From positions 1 to 31,087 of the forward strand of contig DASQRW010000137.1 of NCBI GenBank assembly GCA_035642715.1: a stretch of DNA of 31,087 bases. Reading direction: 5' to 3'. This DNA comes from JAJNBK01 sp035642715. GTDB taxonomy: Archaea; Thermoproteota; Nitrososphaeria; Nitrososphaerales; Nitrososphaeraceae. Positions 25,401-31,087 of this stretch are shown in pieces (the first letter of the stretch is position 1; the number at the start of each line of letters is the position of its first letter). Below the pieces are notes generated by a model, which saw only the letters and a program-made list of their open reading frames with translations, was not told where the DNA came from and did no database searches. A program made the position numbers and the translations under genes.

Positions 25401-25667
25401 GCTCTTGGTGTCATAACATTCAATGCTAATCCATTACAATCTGGAAGCCCAGTAACAACTGCTGCTACTACTAGTTTAAGCAATAAAAGCCAATCTAATA
25501 TTGGAGATAATGATTTTATTCCTCAATATGGTTTTAATTATACTGACATTGTTGGTCCTGCAGTAGCTACAGGTATAATAGCCAGTGCATTATTTTATAC
25601 AAAGAGCATTACTGATTTAAGAAGTAGCTTGAAGCAAGTAAATAAAGGTGTTAACAGTAAGCATTAG
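22491..25667 (+). CDS. CopC-CopD-YtkA-beta-propeller fusion protein
   Basis: 1058 residues. Signal peptide 1-39 (cleavage SYA-H40). CopC domain about 40-137, with mature His40 and DGH (125-127) as the expected copper ligands. CopD-type membrane domain about 165-525 with eight helices, including GHSAA (308-312) and DFIHNLAASIWIG (322-334). Helices 7 and 8 are separated by a 75-residue Asn/Ser-rich insert (about 430-505). A Gln-rich linker (534-547) leads to a YtkA-like domain (about 565-665) with QGIGPIEV and SGEWNVLVEA. Then a Vgb-like propeller (about 675-1000) shows seven blade motifs such as NVIWVGD, NQLWYAD, DNVWLTS, DQIWIAEG, TNLWIAEN and GNIWFAEQ. A last helix (about 1019-1036) anchors the end. 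CopC and CopD together are known copper-uptake/handling modules; the propeller is an unusual addition, outside the cell by topology. Confidence 0.93.
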   Translation: MSRHFARPYYHHVSSSIMVVAVFSILMSISLPYIPESYAHAFVINSNPSSSQTLKSPPTKVEVYLSEPVDLRYSKLNVIGPDGKQIDIKNVQYANGDEAALSVTLSPDIKDGIYTVSIKMLSQIDGHVTDNAFVFGVGEAVVPNSISSERLQQSSGSSSQLSILDAIARFPALVGQVMIVGAAFGTLWLWKPVSKINWLKSAFAQTRNRVDRSLVRLIVIGSVILVVSDFGMIYVQAYSINTGIADAIATKFGTIWIARTVESFVILAIAAVVYLKLKKTSSAIPSKYDILTMIVVGIAILVTTTLIGHSAAIGNTIPITIDFIHNLAASIWIGSVIYLAFVVVPEIKQAPLDEYVKASAVSIIIPRFSTITVLILGIIVITGPFLLYILENNIFLTLASLYGKALIAKLVLAAVMISIGGYNQIVIHRQALKVAAIAMSTSSSTLLTRNLGSRKISPMKRRQGAAQQTANNNHNELPSSSSSPSNSYRPYNSHKNAVSKLNTSTKVEAIIGILLLAAVAVLVNTGLPASEFQSQQQQQLQQQIQTQAKTLPSENIKYQTFTKFVENGSRVRLIIEPFTPGNNNFKISFLNQNRNLLDIKSVKMKLTQIEQGIGPIEVETKKISKGIFSANAAFGLSGEWNVLVEAFQNKPNSLNIVATYNLFVKPNLDQIKFNVKEFRIPGNNSQPLYPLYDNSRNVIWVGDTVIDSSRIFEFNLNSNKFTEHDINDTSIVTVMALDHNNQLWYADPLMRHLGQYDPNTHTNQIYKIPSPNFILSGMAIDRSDNVWLTSTSTNNILRFNTQAQKFTTFQLPTTNTTALAITIDPLDQIWIAEGIGKIANIDPTNNFNVTEYSPKGKNNTLASPMALVADPITGDIYISEYDSHTVSVFNPITKTFKEYPPFNSNGLPLGMALDSNTNLWIAENTINKIATIDPHTGEYKEITVPSPNPSIQWLTSDFRGNIWFAEQGGNALGVITFNANPLQSGSPVTTAATTSLSNKSQSNIGDNDFIPQYGFNYTDIVGPAVATGIIASALFYTKSITDLRSSLKQVNKGVNSKH

Positions 25668-25712
25668 ATATGGATTCTCTTCATATTTTGGATCTCCAGT
25701 TATCTTAGCCAC

Positions 25713-26126
25713 TTATGTTACCTGATAATCAGCACTTTTTTCAAAGACGTACGGAAAAGTGATATCGCCAAATTCATATAATCTATAAGGAATCTGTGCG
25801 ATAATCTTATCAGGATTTTTTTCTTTTATTGTTAACGCTGCAAATACATTATAAACATCTGTATTGTTCTGTTGAATACTAAAGTTCAATTTGTTAGTAG
25901 AATTATTGGCTGTTAATATAACAGAAGGAGAGGCTCGAAATTTTATTTTATAATTATCAATATTTTTTGTTGTCTGACCTGCCCCAAAAATATGTGCATA
26001 GGCAAGATTATTATTTTCTTGGTAGCCCAAAAAATCAGTATGAAGACTATCAGTACTGAGAAGAACAACGATATTGATAACTATAAATAAAGATAAATAA
26101 AGAAATGAAAAGATAGTTCCTTTCAC
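25713..26126 (-). CDS. Secreted protein, probably truncated by an in-frame stop
   Basis: 137 residues from ATG 26126. Signal/anchor segment about 5-24; a likely cleavage near AYA-H (residue 44) again leaves His first. The beta-rich domain has IKFRASPSVILTANNSTNKL, FAALTIKEKN and PYRLYEFGDITFPYVF. After ADYQVT comes TAA, yet the same frame continues VAKITGDPKYEENPYL, just how such a domain would be expected to end, so a single sense-to-stop change is likely. The readthrough tail would overlap the 3' end of the fusion gene on the other strand. It lies 68 bases downstream of the secreted protein gene at 26195-26692 and may share its transcript. Copper-related role inferred from context only. Confidence 0.7.
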   Translation of the reverse strand: MKGTIFSFLYLSLFIVINIVVLLSTDSLHTDFLGYQENNNLAYAHIFGAGQTTKNIDNYKIKFRASPSVILTANNSTNKLNFSIQQNNTDVYNVFAALTIKEKNPDKIIAQIPYRLYEFGDITFPYVFEKSADYQVT

Positions 26127-26194
26127 ATGCTCTTAGCGACTTATTAGGTCATGTTAGTGATAGCAGTAGTACCTTCCATTCATCATCCTACATC

Positions 26195-26692
26195 TTAACC
26201 ATGTTCTTCAGCGCCAGCCATAATTTCATTGATACCTATAACTATTGTACTAGTATCTGGAAATTCCACATCTTCTTCACCCGGATTTTGAATAGCTAAA
26301 TCAGTGGTTACATTCACACCTTCCTGTGGCAGGTCAACGTGATATAAGCACAGTTCACCTGGGGTTGATAAGTTTTGAACTAATTCTAATTCAGCTGGTT
26401 GAAAGTCTGGTGCCGAGCCCGTGAGTAGTGTCAATGTAGAATTTGACTCATCATCACATGGTATCTTTGCAGCTACATGTCCATTCAATATCTGGTATGG
26501 GGTGGTATCATATAGATGTATGAAACTCCCTCCTGGAATTATTTGCCCGGAAAGAAGCAATGCAGAAGAGTCTCTTACCACTGTACCACCGGGTTCCTGA
26601 GCTGTAGCAGGAGTTGTATTTCCAATATTCATGAAGACCATAGATGTAATTACTGTTGCTAAAATAGCTATCAACGGTTTCTTGTCTTGCAC
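26195..26692 (-). CDS. Secreted protein of the copper gene cluster, function unknown
   Basis: 165 residues from GTG 26692. Signal peptide about 1-31 (cleavage ATA-Q). The mature part is acidic and contains LLLSGQIIPGGSFIHLYDTT, GHVAAKIPCDD, APDFQPAELELVQN and GELCLYHVDLP. Two cysteines (about residues 79 and 114) could form a disulfide or, with nearby His residues, a metal site. I recognise no named family. The gene is read from a clear TATA box (TACTATAAAGG at 26721-26731) shared with two CopC-containing units, the main reason to place it in the copper group. First gene of a probable pair with 25713-26126. Confidence 0.75.
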   Translation of the reverse strand: MQDKKPLIAILATVITSMVFMNIGNTTPATAQEPGGTVVRDSSALLLSGQIIPGGSFIHLYDTTPYQILNGHVAAKIPCDDESNSTLTLLTGSAPDFQPAELELVQNLSTPGELCLYHVDLPQEGVNVTTDLAIQNPGEEDVEFPDTSTIVIGINEIMAGAEEHG

Positions 26693-27012
26693 GGAATTGG
26701 TTCTTATATCTTATATATAACCTTTATAGTACATCTATCGATAAGATATATCTTCAATATCAGATGAAATTAAACGCCTATTTTACCTCTTTTCTTAAAG
26801 GTTCGACAATAAATATACCAAAGTTAGAAAACATAAACTAAAATATTTACTTGATAAATTGTCATCTCACTATGTGATCGAAGAAGAGATGATACACTCA
26901 ACTAGTGACACATATTTTTATCCCATCTGATTGCTACCAATAAAAAAAATGTATTCAAGAATTTGTTGAAAAAAATTAAAATGCTTTATCATTTATTTTT
27001 CATGGTGATATT
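26693..27012. other. Spacer
   Basis: Contains the promoter of the gene at 26692 and otherwise AT-rich DNA. No gene recognised. Confidence 0.4.
26721..26731 (-). promoter_or_regulatory. TATA promoter of the secreted protein at 26692 (shared motif)
   Basis: On the minus strand TACTATAAAGG, the motif start being 39 bases before the GTG start. Third occurrence of the shared promoter core in the cluster, again with GATG or GGTG just upstream as at 18553. Confidence 0.5.
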
Positions 27013-27375
27013 TCAATAATAATAATATTGTAATAGAGTCTGACTTGGTTTTCTATTATTTTTATATTTGAGGATATTCGCTATAAACCAGAAAACAAGG
27101 CCAAGTGTTAGAAAAATATTAGTCTTATCTTCTTCATTAGTATCTTTATCCTTAAAGAGAATCATTGCAGAAAGCCCTGCAGCAATAAGAGAATTTATTA
27201 TCAATATCCAATTTGAATAGATTAATTTACTATCTAAGTCGGCTAAAACAATAATAGAATTTCCTATGACTATCGTAATAATTACTCCTAAAAAAAATAT
27301 AGAGGCTTCAATTATTCTCTTTATTAAAATGATTATGATATCATTATAAAACGTTTTCTTAATGAGAATATTATT
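27013..27375 (-). pseudogene. Remnant of a multi-helix membrane protein
   Basis: One open frame of about 120 codons runs from 27375 to 27013, but the first usable start codon is a TTG at 27204, leaving 63 residues. The untranslated-looking upstream half clearly encodes a membrane helix (ASIFFLGVIITIVIGNSIIV). The lower half encodes two more (INSLIAAGLSAMILFKDK; IFLTLGLVFWFIANIL). It ends in poly-Tyr from repeat-like DNA. This looks like the N-terminal sensor part of a larger membrane protein that has lost both its start and its end. Family not certain. Confidence 0.45.
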
Positions 27376-27816
27376 TTACAGTAGATTCAAAAACATATCA
27401 TTTCCATCCAACAAATAATATTGTCAATAACTACTAGTGTGATATTTAATTGAATAAAGAATATCTTTACCTTTATCTTCAAACTTCATTTTGTATTGAA
27501 GAAAATTACTTCAAACTGTAGTTTTATTATTATTATAATCCATCAATTATAATATAAGATGAAATTGTAATGGTGATTTTATATTTTATATTTGCAGAAA
27601 CAACTAATGCTATGCTATAAATTGAGCCTGAATTGTTTTAGAGAAATACTATTTTATTCCTGCTATAAATAAAAAGAACTTCAGTAATTTATCCTATATT
27701 ATAACTCTCTCTCTAAGATTAAATAACAGAGCAAATGGTTATAGATCTATTTAAAATTATATTTTCCCTAAATTTCCTGATGCATTAGTACTTGTTTTTA
27801 GATTTGTTGGTGATAC

Positions 27817-27891
27817 ATGAGAATTCAGATTAGAGTCTCTTCAAAAAGTGGTGCCAGAGGGACTACTGAGCATATCGGCGCAAAAAAGTAA
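27817..27891 (+). pseudogene. Possible transposase N-terminal remnant
   Basis: Twenty-four codons, MRIQIRVSSKSGARGTTEHI then GAKK and TAA. The basic start and EHIG-motif resemble the first residues of IS1634/IS4-type transposases, in which a similar EHIGSA follows. Nothing of the catalytic domain follows. Very weak evidence; could be chance. Confidence 0.2.
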
Positions 27892-27911
27892 TTTCCTAAT
27901 ATAACATAGAC

Positions 27912-28073
27912 ATGCTAGGCTTTAAAGTTTTTTTAAAATTCCCTGAAATGGTAAAGTGGGATCTGAATCCGGTTCTGCATAGATGTCTTATTAGCTTATC
28001 ATATGAAAAGGCTTCAATGGTTCAGGTCGAATTCAGAACAAAATTCACATATTTTCGGGCCATAGGGATGTGA
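27912..28073 (+). CDS. 53-residue ORF of unknown meaning
   Basis: ATG 27912 to TGA 28071-28073. The product (MLGFKVFLKFPEMVKWDLNP...) is hydrophobic-basic and has a less AT-biased codon use than the flanks, but there is no ribosome-binding site and no motif. The opposite strand of the same stretch has a CEFC word, so the real signal may be on the other strand. Low confidence. Confidence 0.2.
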   Translation: MLGFKVFLKFPEMVKWDLNPVLHRCLISLSYEKASMVQVEFRTKFTYFRAIGM

Positions 28074-28487
28074 CAAACATTGATTTGAATCTGAATATTT
28101 TATTTTGTTTGTAATCTTGAAAGAATCAAGGAATAGATAACAAAATGTTATTGAAATTAATTACGTATAAAGGGCGGTACCTTAAGGATGTTCTCTTTTG
28201 AACAATAATACATAAGATGTATTCTCGTCATATTAGAGAGCATCATATTTCTCTTCATCTTCTAGTTCTTGCTCTTCTGTTATGTTTTTTCATCTTCTTT
28301 TTCTTGCTCTTAGCAATTAAAATTTAGTTTTAGAAGGAAAGAAAAGAATCCACGCGATTAATATTATTTGCAGCTTTATGCTAAATACTATTATCATAGA
28401 TAAAGATCTATCAAATATTTCTGTTTCTATCATCATATTCTAATTGTGTAATATATATTTGAAGCATGGTATCTAGTTTGATTACTA

Positions 28488-29087
28488 ATGCAGATTGTAA
28501 TACGACCCATAGGATGGTACTCTTCTGAATTTGAGTATTATACTACTATAGTTTCTCCTTTAATACAGCATTTATCAAAGATATTTGGAGACAATGTGCG
28601 TATCAATAGTGGTAGCTTGCAATCTTCTTCTTTACAATCATTATCATCATCAACAACAACAATGCCTCCAACACATCTATTTGATAAGGCTAGGAAACAA
28701 TGGATATCAGATAGTTTGCTTGATTGGTTACTAGAATATAGTGAGCCAGACATTACCACAAAAGTACTTGCTATATGTGATCTCGATGCATATTCAGATG
28801 AACTAAATTTTGTATTTGGCGAAGCACATTTAGGAGGAAGAGTAGCAGCAATTTATCTTCCTAGATTAAGAGACGAATTTTATGTTCGCAAATCGGATAA
28901 AAATAACAATCTATTTGAACAAAGAGTAATCAAAGAAGCTGTACATGAGCTAGGACATACGTTTGGATTAAGACATTGTCAAATTAGCAGATGTGTAATG
29001 CATTTTAGCAATTCATTACAGGATACAGATTTCAAGGATGATAAGTTTTGTGAAAGATGCAATAAGATTCTAGCAGGTATAGTATAG
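28488..29087 (+). CDS. amzA: Archaemetzincin (M54 zinc metalloprotease)
   Basis: 199 residues from ATG 28488 (MQIVIRPIGW). Residues 153-163 are HELGHTFGLRH, the H-E-x2-H-x2-G-x2-H catalytic zinc site, followed directly by Cys164, then CVMHFS (169-174) with the Met-turn, and CERC (188-191). These four cysteines are the second structural zinc site that defines archaemetzincins. Length and motif order are normal for the family. A Ser/Thr-rich insert (about 43-62) is unusual and probably a surface loop. No signal peptide, so cytoplasmic. Archaemetzincins are thought to be aminopeptidase-like or regulated proteases with poorly known substrates. Isolated between two long spacers. Confidence 0.95.
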   Translation: MQIVIRPIGWYSSEFEYYTTIVSPLIQHLSKIFGDNVRINSGSLQSSSLQSLSSSTTTMPPTHLFDKARKQWISDSLLDWLLEYSEPDITTKVLAICDLDAYSDELNFVFGEAHLGGRVAAIYLPRLRDEFYVRKSDKNNNLFEQRVIKEAVHELGHTFGLRHCQISRCVMHFSNSLQDTDFKDDKFCERCNKILAGIV

Positions 29088-29949
29088 GCTGTTGAAAGTA
29101 TATACTTACTCTCATATTAGATTAGTATTATTATAATTACGATTATTATTATATACCTAATAGGAACTTTATCTGTCTCTTTTTATTTCCATTAGTAATA
29201 ATATCACCACCCTCATCCCTAAGTTATCAAGATCTGGCATCTGAGCCAAGACCCATTGCAATGTTTCTATCTCTTTCCATAGGCTGTCATTAAAGCTCTT
29301 TTATGGGACTTGTGCACTTTTCCTTTCTTCTATATGTTCTGTTATGCAGTATTTCTTATAGATCTTAATGGTATTGATTGTGCTAGTGCTGATGCTGATT
29401 AGTTTGAGTCCAATAACGTGCTGTCATTATAATGCAAAATAAGATTTGAAGTACCAAACAGAGAGGGAGATAAGATGATGTCTACTTTCCATGCTTTTTT
29501 TGATTATGCTCTTGAAGCTTTTCTAAGGAATTAAAAGTCATGCTGCTGCTGCCATATTCTTTGCAGCGATATTGAATGCCAGCTGATGATGATGATGATG
29601 ATGATTACTGCATGAATATATATGCACTATAATAGGATTGAAAGGCATGCAGATGTAACAAATCTTTTATATCGACAAGGGTATATTTGAAATTTATCAT
29701 GTGCCGTTATTATTAAATAAGGATATTCTATTTACTAATTCTTGTAGTTAATATAATCATTTTACTCAGGAATATCTCCAAGGCTCATTGTTCTTCTTCA
29801 CAGTCTAATAGACCAGAACAAGCTAAGTTAGATTTTGTTGGTTTAATAGCGTCTGTCTTTAGTAGCAGTATGTAATTACCGGTGCTGTTATCATTCAGTT
29901 GCATCATTAGTAAATCTTCCAAATACCACTATTGCTCCAGCAATTACTA
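29088..29949. other. Convergent spacer without genes
   Basis: About 860 bases between archaemetzincin and the ATPase, 3' end to 3' end. It includes a TGA trinucleotide repeat (29584-29605). On the minus strand, directly after the ATPase stop, a start-less frame reads VVVIAGAIVVFGRFTNDATE; I do not call it a gene. No RNA recognised. Confidence 0.4.
29584..29605. repeat. TGA trinucleotide microsatellite
   Basis: Seven consecutive TGA units in the spacer downstream of archaemetzincin. Confidence 0.85.
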
Positions 29950-31087
29950 CTACCTGTAGTGTGATAGAGCAACTGTCTCTCCTGGTTTTGTTTCTCTCTG
30001 AGTCTTTATCTTTTTTACTGCATCTTCAAAATGCTGCATTGATACAATTGCTTTTGATGTATTTTTTGCTGCTTCTTCTGGACTAGGATATCTCTGAAGG
30101 TATTCATGCAATACCAGAGAAATTGCAGTATTAACAATTGCTGATACATCTGCACCACTAAATCCTTCTGTCTTATCTGCTATTTTCTTTGTATCTATAT
30201 CTCGGCTAATGGGCTTGCCTTTTGTATGTATTTCTAGAATTTTTTCCCTTGTCTTCATATCAGGGTTTGGTACATATATTATTTTGTCAAATCGTCCTGG
30301 CCTTAAGAAAGCTGTATCAATCATGTCTATTCTATTAGTTGCAGCTATTATTACTACGCCGTGCATTTCCTGAATTCCATCCATCTCGGTGAGCAATTGA
30401 GATACCATCCTTTCTGTTCCTGTGTGTATTCCTACTCCTCCTTCCCCCATTCCTATGCCTCCTCTTGTTGGAGAGATTGAATCAACCTCATCAAAGAATA
30501 CTACGCACGGTGCTGCTTGTCTTGCTCTTCTGAATATTTCCCTGACACCTTTCTCTGACTCTCCAACCCACTTGCTCAGCAATTCAGGTCCCTTTACGCT
30601 GATAAAGTTAGCCTCAGATTCTGTAGCTACAGCTTTGGCAAGTAGTGTTTTACCTGTACCAGAGGGACCATGTAATAGGATTCCCTTAGTAAGGGTATGT
30701 TTAAGCTCCTTATACAAATCAGGATATCTTAATGGCCATTCTACTGCCTCCTGTAATTCGCGCTTGACTTCTTCTAGTCCGCCTATCGCAGACCATGGGA
30801 TATCTGGTGATTCGAGATAGACCTCTCTCATGGCAGATGGCATTACATCTCTTATTGCATTCTCAAAGTCATTATTAGATACTATTAATTTGTCTAATGT
30901 TTCAGGAGCAAGTTTCTCATCTTCCAAGTTAAGTTCAGGCAGCAATCTTCTCAAACATTTCATGGCTGCCTCTTTGCACAAATATTCAAGATCAGCACCT
31001 ACAAACCCATGAGTGACTGCTGCAACTCTATCCTGATCTACATCTGTATCTAATGGCATGTTCCTAGTATGAATCTGTAATATCTCT
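29950..31087 (-). CDS. CDC48/VCP-like AAA ATPase, C-terminal part (runs off right edge)
   Basis: The visible 378 codons continue past 31087; EILQIHTRNMPL at the edge is the end of the D1 AAA module, so the internal ATG at 31059 is not the start. After a D1 C-terminal helical part comes a complete D2 module (numbering from that Met): Walker A GPSGTGKT (131-138), pore loop KWVGESE (163-169), Walker B VVFFDE (186-191), sensor-1 Asn242 in AATN, arginine fingers Arg253 and Arg256 in RPGRFD. A glycine-rich insert (GGIGMGEGGVG, about 200-210) follows Walker B. Archaeal CDC48/VAT proteins are hexameric unfoldases that feed substrates to the proteasome or remodel complexes. All key residues are present. 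It ends at TAG 29950-29952. Confidence 0.95.
   Translation of the reverse strand, partial: EILQIHTRNMPLDTDVDQDRVAAVTHGFVGADLEYLCKEAAMKCLRRLLPELNLEDEKLAPETLDKLIVSNNDFENAIRDVMPSAMREVYLESPDIPWSAIGGLEEVKRELQEAVEWPLRYPDLYKELKHTLTKGILLHGPSGTGKTLLAKAVATESEANFISVKGPELLSKWVGESEKGVREIFRRARQAAPCVVFFDEVDSISPTRGGIGMGEGGVGIHTGTERMVSQLLTEMDGIQEMHGVVIIAATNRIDMIDTAFLRPGRFDKIIYVPNPDMKTREKILEIHTKGKPISRDIDTKKIADKTEGFSGADVSAIVNTAISLVLHEYLQRYPSPEEAAKNTSKAIVSMQHFEDAVKKIKTQRETKPGETVALSHYR

Larger units (their letters stand above)
27376..28487. other. Long spacer, little coding
   Basis: About 1.1 kb. It includes two short plus-strand frames described separately (27817-27891 and 27912-28073). The rest is AT-rich. I looked for tRNA arms here and found none that fold. 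Confidence 0.4.

Noticed and set aside
27955..28040. tRNA-like words (GAATCC, GGTTC)
   Set aside because: No acceptor or anticodon stem can be drawn around them.
28538..28759. 73-codon minus-strand frame
   Set aside because: Antisense of archaemetzincin.
30422..31012. Plus-strand frames of 132 and 60 codons
   Set aside because: Antisense of the AAA ATPase, which has all its motifs on the minus strand.
1..31087. CRISPR array, rRNA, complete insertion sequence
   Set aside because: No regularly spaced direct repeats of CRISPR size, no rRNA-like conserved blocks, and no full transposase were seen.

Overview
The window looks like the chromosome of an AT-rich ammonia-oxidising archaeon (Nitrososphaeria/Thaumarchaeota, most like Candidatus Nitrosocosmicus). 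The reasons are an archaemetzincin, a CDC48-type AAA ATPase, two tandem winged-helix regulators, small zinc-finger and zinc-ribbon proteins, many secreted Asn/Ser-rich proteins with no family, and a CopC/CopD-centred set of envelope genes. The genus is an inference; no rRNA or tRNA was seen.

Layout. 1-5.4 kb: the tail of an unknown gene, a hypothetical protein, a short-chain dehydrogenase, a ferritin-like stub, several very short genes (one a single C2H2 zinc finger), a zinc-ribbon protein and a YfcE-type metallophosphoesterase. 5.4-8.9 kb: gene-poor, decayed DNA with a strongly GC-rich insert (about 6603-7825). The insert carries a bacterial-looking YWTD beta-propeller gene, broken by one amber codon at a conserved Trp, followed by the first part of a 3-hydroxyacyl-CoA dehydrogenase gene. 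It lies between remnants of host-like genes, including an HxlR regulator. A 17-base repeat with one mismatch occurs on both sides of this region. 8.9-17.7 kb: small genes, a glutaredoxin-like protein without its active-site cysteines, a badly decayed phytoene-dehydrogenase-like gene, two secreted proteins and a frameshifted MFS_3 exporter.

17.7-26.7 kb is the most coherent part. It holds a CopC plus YtkA-like gene (frameshifted), two paralogous double winged-helix regulators on opposite strands, a four-helix membrane protein overlapping one regulator by 4 bases, a 21-base perfect palindrome between the divergent units, and a CopD-associated secreted protein. It also holds a 1058-residue CopC-CopD-YtkA-propeller fusion and two more secreted proteins. 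Three of these transcription units share the promoter core TACTATAAAG. I infer a copper (or other envelope metal) handling and sensing locus with its own membrane-linked regulators.

26.7-31.1 kb: a membrane-protein remnant, more than 1 kb with little coding, archaemetzincin, another long spacer, and the C-terminal half of a CDC48/VCP-like ATPase running off the right edge.

Damaged genes are unusually common (at least seven). Several single-base indels sit in short homopolymers or dinucleotide repeats, so real decay and assembly error both need to be considered.
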